64,000 nt of DNA from NCBI GenBank assembly GCA_965212005.1, contig OZ243038.1, positions 1,116,001-1,180,000 of the forward strand, written 5' to 3'. The translations under genes and the position numbers were made by a program. Each line of letters starts with the position of its first letter. The stretch's first letter is position 1. Below the pieces are notes generated by a model. That model was not told the DNA's origin, ran no database searches, and saw nothing but the letters and a program-made list of their open reading frames with translations. The stretch is from G965212005 sp965212005 (GTDB lineage Bacteria > Pseudomonadota > Gammaproteobacteria > Porifericomitales > Porifericomitaceae). Below, one piece after another: positions 40,503 through 50,176 of this stretch.

Positions 40503-42627
40503 AAATCCCGCCGGCAGAGAGGACGGGAACAGCCTCGTCACGCTGCAAAAACGCGATGGGATCGCCCTGATGCTGATCAACAATCCGCCGGTCAACGCGC
40601 TCTCGCAAAATGTGCGCCACGAACTGCTGGCAGCGGTAGAGAGCATCGAGTCCGACTCAGACATTGCCGCTGCAATACTGGCAGGCGCCGGGGGCACCTT
40701 CATCGCCGGCGCCGATATCGCCGAGTTTGACCACCCTCCCCGGGAGCCGCACCTGCCTGACGTGCTGGCCCGCGTACACGCCTGCAAAAAACCGATCGTT
40801 GCTGCCCTGCACGGCAACGCGCTGGGCGGCGGGCTGGAAACTGCGCTAGCCTGCCACGCCCGCCTGATCCAGTCCGATGCGCACGTCGGATGCCCGGAGG
40901 TCAAGCTGGGATTGATCCCGGGCGCCGGCGGCACGCAGCGCCTGCCGCGCCTGGCAGGCTTTGCCATGGCCCTGGACATGGTCAGTTCGGGACGCCGCGT
41001 ACCGGCCGCGGAGGCATTGGCCAATGGCCTGGCGGACCGGCAGTGTGAGGGAGGAGTCGAAGAACTGCTGCAAGCGGCCCGTGTCTTTGCCCGTGAGCTC
41101 GCACAGCAAGGTGAGGCCCAGCCGCTGGATGCCGCACCGCTTATCAGGACTGCGGAAATCGAAAGCCTGCTCGCCGATGCGCGCGCTCGAAGCGCTCGCC
41201 GAGCGCGCGGTCAGACCGCGCCGCAAAGAGTGTTGGACGCACTGGAGCTCAGTTTGCAGCTGCCGCTGGCAGAAGGGATGGCGAAAGAGCGCGAGTATTT
41301 TCTGCAGTGCAGGGAATCCGGGCAATCCCGGGCGATGCGTCACGTGTTTTTTGCCGAGCGCGCGGCGGCACGGCCCGCGTACCGGTCCGGATCCGTGCCG
41401 ACGCGCTCGATTCAATCGGTCGGCATCATAGGCGCCGGCATCATGGGCACGGGCATCGCGATTGCCATCGCGGACCAGGGGCTTAGCGCAACGCTGCTGG
41501 AAGAGAACGAGGAAGCACTGCAGCACGGCATGGATCGCATACGCGACCACTACCAGGCGATGATGAAAAAAAACCGGCTGACGGAACCGGCTTACCGGCA
41601 GCGCATGGCTTTGCTGCACGGCAGCCTGGATTATGCCGAACTATCCGGGGCGGACTTGGTGATCGAAGCCGTGTTCGAGAACATGGAGATCAAAAAACAG
41701 ATCTTCTCCCGCCTGGACGAGGTGTGCAAGCCGAAAGCCATTTTGGCCAGCAATACCTCTTCCCTGAACCTGGACGAGATGGCAGCCGTAACCAGCCGCC
41801 CAGAGGACCTGGTGGGCCTGCATTTTTTCAACCCGGCCTATATCATGCGCCTGCTGGAAGTAGTGCGTGGCGCCCATACCGCACCCGAAGTGCTATCCAC
41901 GGCACTGCATTTTGCGCGGCGCCTGGGCAAGCAGGCGGTGGTCGCCGGCGTTTGCGATGGATTTATCGGCAACCGCATGCTGCATCATTACGTTTACGAG
42001 GCAAACCGATTGCTCATTGAAGGCGCCAGGCCGGCGCAAGTGGATGCCGCCATGCGCGAGTTTGGCTTCCCGATGGGGCCGTTCCAGGTAGGTGACCTGG
42101 CCGGCCTCGACGTAGGCTACAGCATCCGCAAGCAGCGCCGGGCGCGCGGCGTATACATCGATCCAGCCGCCGCCGCAGTGCCCGACCGGCTGGTGGAGTT
42201 GGGTCGGCTAGGGCAAAAAACCGGTAGTGGATACTACCGCTACCAGCCGGGCAGCCGCACTCCGAACGATGATCCGGAAACGGAAGCGTTGATCGAACAG
42301 GTCGCCACGGAGTTGAAGCAGCCGCGGCGCAAACTGGAGGCGGAAGAGATCACGCGGCGCTGCCTGTACGCGCTGATCAACCAGGGAGCCCGCGTTTTAG
42401 AAGAAGGCATTGCCGCCTGCGGCGGCGACGTGGACGTCGTATGGGTGCACGGTTACGGCTTCCCCGTTTATCGCGGCGGACCCATGTACCATGCAGACCA
42501 TATAGGCTTATCCGCGATCGTGGAAGAACTGCACCGCCTGCGGGAGCGACATGGAGAGCATTGGCAGGCAGCCCGCCTGCTGGAGGAATGCGCCGCGGAC
42601 GGTACCCGGATCAGCGCACCTCGCTGA
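40489..42627 (+). CDS. Fused enoyl-CoA hydratase/isomerase - 3-hydroxyacyl-CoA dehydrogenase
   Basis: 712 residues from a TTG start; no ATG or GTG fits. The N-terminal crotonase domain has AGAGGTFIAGADIAEF and GNALGGGLETALACH, with LGLIPGAGGTQRLPR. A Rossmann dehydrogenase follows with GIIGAGIMGTGIAIAIAD (about 309) and HFFNPAYIMRLLEVV. It resembles FadJ-type and peroxisomal bifunctional enzymes. No separate paaF or paaH is present, so this one protein probably does both steps. The TTG overlaps paaE by 14 bp. Confidence 0.9.
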   Translation: MTANKNPAGREDGNSLVTLQKRDGIALMLINNPPVNALSQNVRHELLAAVESIESDSDIAAAILAGAGGTFIAGADIAEFDHPPREPHLPDVLARVHACKKPIVAALHGNALGGGLETALACHARLIQSDAHVGCPEVKLGLIPGAGGTQRLPRLAGFAMALDMVSSGRRVPAAEALANGLADRQCEGGVEELLQAARVFARELAQQGEAQPLDAAPLIRTAEIESLLADARARSARRARGQTAPQRVLDALELSLQLPLAEGMAKEREYFLQCRESGQSRAMRHVFFAERAAARPAYRSGSVPTRSIQSVGIIGAGIMGTGIAIAIADQGLSATLLEENEEALQHGMDRIRDHYQAMMKKNRLTEPAYRQRMALLHGSLDYAELSGADLVIEAVFENMEIKKQIFSRLDEVCKPKAILASNTSSLNLDEMAAVTSRPEDLVGLHFFNPAYIMRLLEVVRGAHTAPEVLSTALHFARRLGKQAVVAGVCDGFIGNRMLHHYVYEANRLLIEGARPAQVDAAMREFGFPMGPFQVGDLAGLDVGYSIRKQRRARGVYIDPAAAAVPDRLVELGRLGQKTGSGYYRYQPGSRTPNDDPETEALIEQVATELKQPRRKLEAEEITRRCLYALINQGARVLEEGIAACGGDVDVVWVHGYGFPVYRGGPMYHADHIGLSAIVEELHRLRERHGEHWQAARLLEECAADGTRISAPR

Positions 42628-42745
42628 TCCGCCTGGCTGGAAAAGATTCATTCGCGCCCCCGGCCCGGCACCAAGCGCAGCTCCCATGCCCCGGCCGGCC
42701 GGCATAAAGCACGCCGGGCGGCAACCGCTTGCGCGCCTGCGAGGA

Positions 42746-43213
42746 CTAGCGAGCCTGCTCCCGGATCTGCTTGATCAGCGAGGAACGCACCGCATAGACC
42801 TGGGACAGGGGTTGTTTCCGCCAGGCGGCAATTTCATCGGCGCTGTACGGAGGCATACCGGCCGGGACCGAGTCGCCGCCAAACTCCGTTAACGTCCAGT
42901 TGAGTACCGCGGCAAGGCGGGCATCGCTCAAATCTGCACTGGAGACGCCGGGCACTTGTACCAGGAAAGCGCGGCCCCCCTCAACGCGCAGAAATGCTCC
43001 TACCTGATCGCGCAGCGACGGTACCTGGTTCGGCACTCCACTGCCGTCGGCCAGATGGCAGCCCTGACAATGCAAAATATAGTCGGCGCGGGTGCGCTGC
43101 GCATCGGCATCTGCCCGCACCGCCGTACCCGGCAAGCACAGCAAAATCGAACACAGAACCCATCTGCCGATTGCGCCGCAGCGCCCGATTGGTAATTGAA
43201 CCCCTGCCGTCAT
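42746..43213 (-). CDS. Small periplasmic c-type cytochrome
   Basis: 155 residues from ATG 43213. Signal peptide region GRWVLCSILLCLPGTAVRA, then one haem motif CQGCH in YILHCQGCHLADGSGVPNQV. A methionine ligand is possible in GMPPYS. Last gene of the amine dehydrogenase operon. A natural guess is that it takes electrons from the amine dehydrogenase in place of azurin or amicyanin (inference). Confidence 0.85.
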   Translation of the reverse strand: MTAGVQLPIGRCGAIGRWVLCSILLCLPGTAVRADADAQRTRADYILHCQGCHLADGSGVPNQVPSLRDQVGAFLRVEGGRAFLVQVPGVSSADLSDARLAAVLNWTLTEFGGDSVPAGMPPYSADEIAAWRKQPLSQVYAVRSSLIKQIREQAR

Positions 43214-43337
43214 CAATACACTTGCCGGGCCACTGCCGGGCAACGTCATCTGCTGGCCACGAACGGAGCAGGCCCAAGGTACGTTCGCAGTTCGCACACG
43301 GCTTGACCGTAAGGGTACACGGGTGGGACAGAGCCCG

Positions 43338-43868
43338 CTATTGATCCTCAGCGGTTCCCAGCACGATAGCCGTCGTGCAATGGTAAATCATGCTGTTGGT
43401 GCCCAGGCACCAGTTAATGTCATTGGATAAACGCGGACGGTAGACGGGACGGTCGCCTTCACTGCGGGTACATAAACAATTGCCACAGCCGGTTTTCCCG
43501 CAGCAGTCGTTGTAGGAGATAATGTAATTTTTTCCGTCAGCCGGATTTCGGCAGGTGCCGATCCAGGTAGCCGGAGACATCTCGGTGCCAGGCGGGCAGG
43601 AACTGCGACTGCCCCCACAGCAACTGCACAGGAAACCGTCTATGGCGCAGTAACGCCAGTAATCACAGCTATTGGGATCACCTGGGTCCGCCTGCTTGCC
43701 GCCATTTGCGCCGGGACCAGCCGCCCGCGCCATCGGCAGCAGGGGCAGTACCGGCGCACCTAGCAGCAAGGTGCCAAAACTGCGCAAAAAACCGCGCCGG
43801 GAACTACCCCGGGCGACGTTGCGCGCCCAGCGCTCCGCCCATCTATCCAGCCATTTGATCATTGTCAT
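43338..43868 (-). CDS. aauA: Aromatic amine dehydrogenase small (beta) subunit, TTQ cofactor
   Basis: 176 residues from ATG 43868, preceded by AGGA. A Tat-type signal has SSRRGFLRSFGTLLLG. The mature part is Cys-rich, with CDYWRYCAIDG and NDINWCLG. These hold the two tryptophans that are cross-linked into tryptophan tryptophylquinone in MauA/AauA. Periplasmic. The maturation proteins MauD and MauE are encoded next to it. Other TTQ genes such as mauG are not in the window. Confidence 0.92.
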   Translation of the reverse strand: MTMIKWLDRWAERWARNVARGSSRRGFLRSFGTLLLGAPVLPLLPMARAAGPGANGGKQADPGDPNSCDYWRYCAIDGFLCSCCGGSRSSCPPGTEMSPATWIGTCRNPADGKNYIISYNDCCGKTGCGNCLCTRSEGDRPVYRPRLSNDINWCLGTNSMIYHCTTAIVLGTAEDQ

Positions 43869-44466
43869 ACTTATCCTGTTGCAGATGAAGGTAATCCTGG
43901 ATCGATGCCACTTTGCGCTCCTTTGATTCAAAAAGGCTTTCCAGATGCTCGCGGGAATTGACGATGCCAAAAGACACGATGCGGCCCGACTCATCGATCA
44001 GTACCGCGTAGGGCAATTTGGCGATGCCGTAACTTCTGCCCAGCGTTTCCGACAACACATAGCGGAATGTTTCCAAGTGATGTTGGCCCACCAGCCCCCG
44101 GTGATCCAGGTCTGCCCCATCGCTCGCCAAAACAACCTCCAGCCAAGACGATTCCCGGGAGGCAATGGACTTCACGACCGACAGCAGTGACTTGCAGATC
44201 GGACAATCGGGAGACAAGAAATAAAGCAGGCAGCTTTTCGGCGCTTCGGCATCCCCTCCCAACCGTTGCCGCTCGCCATTCAGGTCGCGCACCTCGACCC
44301 GTGGCGCGGCGTCTCCCGGACGCAGCTTCTGGTTCAGCATCAGCGCTCCCGCCGGCGCAATTCGCTCATGGAGTACACCTACCTGCCGCACCAGGACAAA
44401 GAGCACCACGGACAGGATCGCCACCAGGATCCAGAGCAGCAGCAGAGAGATTTCCAACAAGCTCAT
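43843..44466 (-). CDS. mauD: Methylamine utilisation protein MauD, thioredoxin-like
   Basis: 207 residues. An N-terminal membrane anchor (SLLLLWILVAILSVVLFVLV), then a thioredoxin-type fold with SPDCPICKSLL (CPIC) and the cis-Pro region KLPYAVLIDESG. It is needed to form the many disulfides of the amine dehydrogenase small subunit. Overlaps mauE by 4 bp and aauA by about 26 bp. Confidence 0.93.
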   Translation of the reverse strand: MSLLEISLLLLWILVAILSVVLFVLVRQVGVLHERIAPAGALMLNQKLRPGDAAPRVEVRDLNGERQRLGGDAEAPKSCLLYFLSPDCPICKSLLSVVKSIASRESSWLEVVLASDGADLDHRGLVGQHHLETFRYVLSETLGRSYGIAKLPYAVLIDESGRIVSFGIVNSREHLESLFESKERKVASIQDYLHLQQDKYDNDQMAG

Positions 44467-45071
44467 GACCAGCCTGATTCCGCCAGCAACCGTCGATTAA
44501 GGGACAGCAGTTCCATGCTCCGGTAGAGCAGAACGGCGCAGAATACCGCGCCCAGTACCAACAGCCAGCCCGGCAGCGGCAGCGACGATACCGGGCCACC
44601 TGCCGCTGCCAGGCCGGCTATGCCAACCAGCACCAGGTTGCGCACGATCAATCCGGCATGTAGCGAGCCGGCGCGCTCCAGGCCGCTGCACCCGCAGTCG
44701 GTGCCAGCGCGCCCTCGCAGCAAGGCGAGCGCCATCAGCGCCGCATAAAACAGCAGTAGTGCCGCCGCGCAGCAAGCTGCCGCCGCGTACAGGCCATGCC
44801 GCTCCAGGCCAAGCCAGGAGAAAACCAACGGCTCTAAAAACAGTCCGATATAAAGCCCGATTCCAATTCCCAGTTCGCCCAAAGCAACGAGCCAGGCGGC
44901 CATGCGCCGCATACCTGATGGGAAGCGCGCCATTCCGTAGCCGCCAAGAACGCGAGCGTAATAGTCTCCGGCATTTAGTTTATGCACACCGGCCATGATA
45001 AACAGCCAGCCGATAAACAGGCCGGCCACCGCCGAGGAGATGCCAACCAGCATGGGCTCACTGGGGTGCAT
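44463..45071 (-). CDS. mauE: Methylamine utilisation protein MauE, DoxX-like membrane protein
   Basis: 202 residues with about five membrane helices. GWLFIMAGVHKLNAGDYYARVL at the start and GTDCGCSGLE are typical of MauE. Works with MauD in small-subunit maturation. Overlaps aauB by 14 bp. Confidence 0.92.
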   Translation of the reverse strand: MHPSEPMLVGISSAVAGLFIGWLFIMAGVHKLNAGDYYARVLGGYGMARFPSGMRRMAAWLVALGELGIGIGLYIGLFLEPLVFSWLGLERHGLYAAAACCAAALLLFYAALMALALLRGRAGTDCGCSGLERAGSLHAGLIVRNLVLVGIAGLAAAGGPVSSLPLPGWLLVLGAVFCAVLLYRSMELLSLNRRLLAESGWS

Positions 45072-46296
45072 ACACTACAAAGGGAGTTTCCTGGCCGAAG
45101 CCGGTCAAAGAATTGACATGTTCCCCGCTCGATGCGCGATACACGTCAATGTTCATATCCGCGTTAGTCACCAGCAACAGAGGATCTTCCTGCCGGTTCA
45201 AGGCGATAGAGATGCCGTGCTGTTTCAACGGAATGCGGCGCAGGCGCCGCTTCTGCTCTACGTCGTACACCCATACCTCCGGCCCCCCGTCCTTGTGGCT
45301 GCCATCGTATCCTTCCGGGTGCATCAATATGTAGACCTGTCTGTTGACGTCGGCACCGATGATCTGCCAACCGCCCGGTCTCCAACCTTGCCCGCGCTCT
45401 TCTTCCGACACCAAAGACCAGGAGGCGAGCGGCTTCACCTTCGCGGCGCGCAGATCCACCGGATGCATTTCGCCCTGAAAGGATGGAAAATAAGCGATGC
45501 CGCCGATGATCGCCGGCTTTTCAAAAAGCGGCGCATCATTGACGTCGAAAAAAGGTTCACTGCGCTGCCGACCGGTTTCCTGTCCGGAAGAATCGAGCTG
45601 CACTGAGAGCATGCTGCCATCACTGCACAACGAACTGAAGCCTCCGCCGGACGGGTAGACCAGGGCACAGCCCGAGATGTCTATCTCGCCGACCAGCTTG
45701 CGGGCGACAATATCGACCACGCTGACTGACGTGGCCGGGGTAAAATTGAATACCAGCAAAAGGCGCTCCTGGTCGATCAACTGCATGGCGTATTTTTCCG
45801 GCAGGATGAGCGCCCTTTTATCCGGCAGTTCAATTTCTCCGATCGGGCCCAGGGTTTCCTTGTCGTAAATGGTCAGCACGTCGGTGCGCGTGCCGCGGCT
45901 GCCCCTGGAATAGAAAACCTCGGCCACGTACATTTCCGGGCGCACCGTGGCTTGCGCAAAGGCGCCGATGTTGGAACTGTTGAACATGCCCTTGTATTGC
46001 TCCGGCAGTGTCTTTGCCAGCGCATCGAGCACGATCATTTTGCCTTCCAGCATGTGGAAAAAGGCCGCGTCGTGGGCAATGATCCAATGGGGGGGATACG
46101 GTACCGGCAGTTTCTCGATCTTACCGATCGTTTCCGGCTGCAACTCCGCGACCGCCAGGCCGCTCCAGGGCAGGAGCAACGTCCAGCATAGCGACAGAAA
46201 CAGCGCGCAACTGCGCGGGCCGCAGGCACGCAACGGCGACCCAATTGCACACCGGCTATTGTGCCTTACCGGCAAACCGCTATCCAGTGACCGCAT
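45058..46296 (-). CDS. aauB: Aromatic amine dehydrogenase large (alpha) subunit
   Basis: 412 residues. Signal peptide region FLSLCWTLLLPWSGLAVA, then a seven-bladed beta-propeller: PPHWIIAHDAAFFHM, RTDVLTIYDKETLGPIGEI, GCALVYPSGGGFSSLCSDGS and QVYILMHPEGYDGSHKDGG. It forms the alpha2beta2 periplasmic enzyme with AauA. Methylamine dehydrogenase (mauB) is the main alternative; the paa neighbourhood favours phenylethylamine or tyramine as substrate. Confidence 0.9.
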   Translation of the reverse strand: MRSLDSGLPVRHNSRCAIGSPLRACGPRSCALFLSLCWTLLLPWSGLAVAELQPETIGKIEKLPVPYPPHWIIAHDAAFFHMLEGKMIVLDALAKTLPEQYKGMFNSSNIGAFAQATVRPEMYVAEVFYSRGSRGTRTDVLTIYDKETLGPIGEIELPDKRALILPEKYAMQLIDQERLLLVFNFTPATSVSVVDIVARKLVGEIDISGCALVYPSGGGFSSLCSDGSMLSVQLDSSGQETGRQRSEPFFDVNDAPLFEKPAIIGGIAYFPSFQGEMHPVDLRAAKVKPLASWSLVSEEERGQGWRPGGWQIIGADVNRQVYILMHPEGYDGSHKDGGPEVWVYDVEQKRRLRRIPLKQHGISIALNRQEDPLLLVTNADMNIDVYRASSGEHVNSLTGFGQETPFVVYAPQ

Positions 46297-46340
46297 GCCC
46301 GTGAGCCCAGGCTAGTGCCGGGTCTGCTGAACTAGCCAAG

Positions 46341-48734
46341 TCAAAAGCGCACCAGGAAATCCAGATTAACCCAGAGCGGCCGGCCCTGGAATATCTGGTT
46401 GAATCCGCCCGGACCGGTAAAGTTAAAGGTATAGACATGATATTCGACGTCACCCAGGTTTTCCACAGACAGCGCCACCTCCCAGTCTTCGTTGTCCGGC
46501 ACGTAGGCGAGCCGGGTGTTGAGCAGGAAATAGCCGTTCTCGCGGGATATGGAAGTGTTGGTAATGTCAAAGAAATGCTCACCCTGGTAGTTGAAATCCA
46601 CCTGTGCCGTCAGGCTGCCACCTGCTACCCCCGCCCAGGTGTAGCGGCCCAGTCCATTAAAAGAAAACTCAGGCGCCAGCACCATCTCCCGATCGGTCAG
46701 GGTCGTATTGGTATTCAGATCGAGTACCTGGTCCACTTCAGTGTCCAGGAAACTGGCGCCGAACTGCAGGTCCAGCGACTCCGTCGGGCGGGCAAAAAAT
46801 TCCACCTCCCCCCCGAGCACGCTGGCATCGGAGTTCACGATAAACTGGCTAACGCCGAAAAAGCTCAGCGCCTGAAAATCGTCGTAATCGTAGTAGAAGG
46901 CCGTTGCATTGACCCGGGCGCGTCCTTCCAGCAGATCCGCTTTGATGCCGACCTCGTAGCTGTTCAGGATTTCTTCATCATACTGGACGTTGACGTTGAA
47001 TTCACCATCACGCGCTGCCTGCATATCCGTGTCCATGAAGCCGGCATTGAATCCGCCGCTCTTGAAACCCCGGCTGAAACTGGCGAACAGCAGCACGTCC
47101 TCGCTTACATCCCAACCCAAGCCTATCTTGCCGGACAAGTTATCATTGTCGATCTCGTTTACATTCCCCGCTATTACATCTGCGCCGCCGTTACGGTAAT
47201 CAAATATCAGGCCATTTGCCCCGATCACGCCAACTTCCGTAAGAAAATCAAGCAAGACTCCTTCATCGGCACCAACCCGGTTGGTATATTCATAATCACG
47301 CTCCTCCCGGGTATAGCGCAGTCCCAAAGTCAGATTGAATTGGGGGTGCCACTCAAACTCGGTTTGGCCAAACACGGCGTAGGAGTCGGTATCCTGATCG
47401 AAATCCACGTCATAGTGCAGAAACTGTATCAGGTCCGTACCTGTAAACGGCGCCCCAACCAGGCCCAGACCGCCCTCGAAACCACCTTCGGCCGCCGGTA
47501 CCGAGTTGAGGGCATTGAGCGTAGTGGGAAAGTACTGAATCTCCAACTCGTAGTCTCCTTCCACGTTACTTTGGAAGTAGTACACCCCGGCAACCCAGTT
47601 CCCGCGCTCATACTCTCCGGAAATGCGGAATTCCTGGCTGAACTGATCGTAGTCCGAGGCAAAGATCGGCTCAATGCCCGGAAGGGGACCGACGTCAGTA
47701 TCTTCTTCGTGCCGCTTATCCAAAGTTTCATAGGCGCTGACGGAGGTCAGTGCAATCCCCGAGCCGAGGATTGTTTTGTAGATGGCGCTCACCCCGGCGT
47801 TCTCAATGTCGAGGACGCCGTCGCGATTGTAATCGCCCTCGTAAGGGTTGCCATCGTTGTCCTGGTATCCCCAAAAGTCGCCACCCATATCATTCGGGTC
47901 AAGCGAAGAGTCGGTTACCTGGTGTTCATACTTGGGAGCATTGGTATCCGACGAACCGTAATGCAGGTTCAGCAGCAAGCTGCTCGTATCATTGAGGTCG
48001 AAGTTCACCAGGACCCGGGCCGCCCCGTTCTCTCCTTCGTTGCCGTCCGGCCCGATACGGTTTTCCACGTAGCCATCGTGCCGGCTCCCGGCCAAGGCAA
48101 CGCGCACTTGCGCAAACTCATTCAACGGACCACTGATCGCTCCTTCAAAGCGCAACTGGTCGTAACTGCCGTAGCCAAAATCGCCAGACAGTTCCAACTC
48201 ATCGGTAGGACGCTTCGCGATATAGTGGACCAGCCCGCCGGTGGCGTTGCGTCCGTACAGGGTCCCTTGAGGCCCGCGCAGCACCTCGATCCGTTCCATG
48301 TCAAATAACTGGAAAGTCTGCCCGGCAATGGCGCCCATGTAGACCTCATCCCGGTACAGGGCGACAGGACCTTCGTTGTTGTCGTTAAAATCGTTTAATC
48401 CCACCCCGCGCAACACGATGGAAGGATTGTTCCCTTCTCCCACCGGCGTGCCGATGCTGAGTCCCGGGGTCTGCGCGGAGATCTTGGTGCTGGTGTCAAA
48501 GCCGAATTGGCGGATCCGTTCATCGCTGAACGCGGACACGGAAACACCAATGTCCTGCACGTTCTGCTCCCGCTTTTGCGCAGTGACCAATACCTCCTCT
48601 ATTGCGTTTTGCGCCTGCACCGAACCGGCTCCCATAACCAGGGTCAGCGTGGCGGTCACGATCCTCCAACCCGCCCCGAGACCGGCATCAAGAGCAATGG
48701 TTTCTCTATGCAGCGATACCTTGTTTATAGACAT
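46341..48734 (-). CDS. TonB-dependent outer-membrane receptor
   Basis: 797 residues. Signal peptide, then a TonB-box-like EEVLVTAQKREQN and the plug domain VLRGVGLNDFND and RIEVLRGPQGTLYGRNATGG. A long beta-barrel ends in an aromatic residue (NLDFLVRF). 44 bp upstream of aauB on the same strand, so probably one operon. It may import an aromatic amine or a related nutrient; the ligand is a guess. The long plus-strand frame over it is a shadow. Confidence 0.92.
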   Translation of the reverse strand: MSINKVSLHRETIALDAGLGAGWRIVTATLTLVMGAGSVQAQNAIEEVLVTAQKREQNVQDIGVSVSAFSDERIRQFGFDTSTKISAQTPGLSIGTPVGEGNNPSIVLRGVGLNDFNDNNEGPVALYRDEVYMGAIAGQTFQLFDMERIEVLRGPQGTLYGRNATGGLVHYIAKRPTDELELSGDFGYGSYDQLRFEGAISGPLNEFAQVRVALAGSRHDGYVENRIGPDGNEGENGAARVLVNFDLNDTSSLLLNLHYGSSDTNAPKYEHQVTDSSLDPNDMGGDFWGYQDNDGNPYEGDYNRDGVLDIENAGVSAIYKTILGSGIALTSVSAYETLDKRHEEDTDVGPLPGIEPIFASDYDQFSQEFRISGEYERGNWVAGVYYFQSNVEGDYELEIQYFPTTLNALNSVPAAEGGFEGGLGLVGAPFTGTDLIQFLHYDVDFDQDTDSYAVFGQTEFEWHPQFNLTLGLRYTREERDYEYTNRVGADEGVLLDFLTEVGVIGANGLIFDYRNGGADVIAGNVNEIDNDNLSGKIGLGWDVSEDVLLFASFSRGFKSGGFNAGFMDTDMQAARDGEFNVNVQYDEEILNSYEVGIKADLLEGRARVNATAFYYDYDDFQALSFFGVSQFIVNSDASVLGGEVEFFARPTESLDLQFGASFLDTEVDQVLDLNTNTTLTDREMVLAPEFSFNGLGRYTWAGVAGGSLTAQVDFNYQGEHFFDITNTSISRENGYFLLNTRLAYVPDNEDWEVALSVENLGDVEYHVYTFNFTGPGGFNQIFQGRPLWVNLDFLVRF

Positions 48735-48761
48735 AGCGTCCCCCCTTCCAAAGCAACTATC

Positions 48762-48783
48762 TCAAAGCAATTATCTGAGATAT
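48762..48783. promoter_or_regulatory. Candidate operator upstream of the TonB receptor
   Basis: ATCTCA and TGAGAT arms form an inverted repeat about 30 bp upstream of the receptor start, in the likely promoter region. It differs from the paa repeats. Confidence 0.4.
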
Positions 48784-48917
48784 AACACTGTCGGAATATA
48801 CTATATGGGTCAACTTCCTGTCAACGAAACCGGGCCGTTCCAGTGACCTTTCCCCCGAAAAGGTAGCCAGTTTCAAAGAGACTTTTCCCATAGAATCGAC
48901 CATATGGAGGTCTCAGA

Positions 48918-49184
48918 ATGAAAGGCAAGCGTTACAGTGAAGAACAGATCATTGGTATTTTGAAGGAGCATGAAGCTGGCATGCCGGCGCAGAACGTGGT
49001 CCGTAAGCACGGCATAGCCAACGGCACGCTGTATCGATGGAAAGCGAAGTAGGGTGGCATGGAGGTCTAGCAAGCAAAGCGATTGCGGGCGCTGGAGGCG
49101 GAGAATGCGAAGTTGAAGCGATTGTTGGCCGATACCTTGCCGGAAAAGACCGCACTGGAGGACGTACTCGGAAAAAAAGGTGAG
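48918..49184 (+). pseudogene. IS3-family OrfA with two stops (copy B)
   Basis: As in copy A, but codon 45 (Tyr) is also TAG, in addition to the shared amber at codon 51. Confidence 0.85.
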
Positions 49185-49996
49185 GCCGGCGCAGCGACGC
49201 GGCGCCGTCGTGTATATGCAGTCGGCCTATCCCATGAGTCAACGCAGGGCGTGCCGGCTGGCACTACTGAGCCGCAAAGCGGCTGCCTACCAAGCCATTC
49301 CACACAATGACGGCGCACTAAAAGAGCGGCTCAAGGAACTGGCCGAGCGCTACCCGCGATACGGGTATCTGATGTTGCCAAGCATTGCTCAAGGCCCAGG
49401 GCCTGGTGGTCAACCGCAAACGCACCTATCGACTGTATACAGCGCTCGGCATGCCAATAAGAACCAGGCGGCGTAAGAAGCTCCACCAACCTCGGATACC
49501 GATGGCATTACCTACCCGGGTGAACGAACGTTGGTCATTGGACTTTGTGCACGACCAATTGGCGAATGGCCGACGGATCCGGGTGCTAAACATCATAGAT
49601 GACTTCTCTCGACAATGTGTTGGCCAACTGGTTGACACGTCCCTCTCCGGCGCTCGCCTGGCGCGCTATCTGGATGAACTCGCCATGACGCGCTCATTGC
49701 CCACCTCGATCGTGCTGGACAATGGTCCGGAACTGACCAGCAAGGCCATGTTTTTCCGGGCACACAAAACCAAAGTAAAACTCTGCTTCATCCAGCCTGG
49801 GAAACTCACCCAGAATGCTTATGTTGAGAGCTTCAACGGACGCTTCCGTGACGGCTGCCTGAATCAACATTGGTTTAGATCGATCAATGATGCCAGGCAG
49901 ATCATCAACGACTGGCGACATCACTACAACCATGTACGACCACACAGCTCATTGGGCTATCGGGCACCGACCGTGTTCGAGGCAGAGGCTGTATGA
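49180..49996 (+). pseudogene. IS3-family transposase OrfB with frameshift (copy B)
   Basis: The same frameshift as copy A after YPRYGYLML. The DDE core (SLDFVHD, VLDNGPEL, YVESFNGR) is intact in the downstream frame. Confidence 0.88.
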
Positions 49997-50047
49997 TATG
50001 ATGTTTTTGTCTCTCTTTGAATGGCTACCCAACAGGGGGAAGGTCAC

Positions 50048-50176
50048 AATGAATTCGGTGGGGGATCATGGATTGGCCTTGCTCATTTCATGTTATCTAC
50101 CGATCACAAAATGCTGACTCAATATGTAGGAAGATTAGATACAATAGTGCTATTTAAATGTGATAAAAAATCCTAA
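50048..50176 (+). pseudogene. 3' fragment of a cassette gene cut by IS copy B
   Basis: An open frame reads NEFGGGSWIGLAHFMLSTDH and stops at the attC. The start has been removed by the IS. No family recognised. Confidence 0.5.

Larger units (their letters stand above)
31956..48843. other. Aromatic amine / phenylacetate catabolic block inside the integron
   Basis: Sixteen GC-rich backbone-like genes in two convergent operons. The block is bounded on the left by deleted IS copy C and on the right by IS copy B in the same orientation, with cassette array on both outer sides. It has no attC sites inside. Confidence 0.85.
48844..50046 (+). mobile_element. IS3-family element, full-length copy B
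   Basis: 1203 bp, nearly identical to copy A, with the same terminal repeats. The left flank is the catabolic block and the right flank a truncated cassette. No target duplication is seen. Confidence 0.93.

Noticed and set aside
46437..48308. 623-aa plus-strand open frame opposite the TonB receptor
   Set aside because: No domain recognised; an antisense shadow in GC-rich DNA over a clear TonB receptor gene.
31586..50046. Classical composite transposon with target-site duplication
   Set aside because: The flanking 3-4 bp (ATT on the left, CAA on the right) do not match and copy C is deleted, so simple composite transposition cannot be shown.
50047..50176. Continuation of the alpha/beta-hydrolase cut at 31588
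   Set aside because: The right fragment does not look like the missing part of an alpha/beta hydrolase, so the junctions do not simply rejoin.
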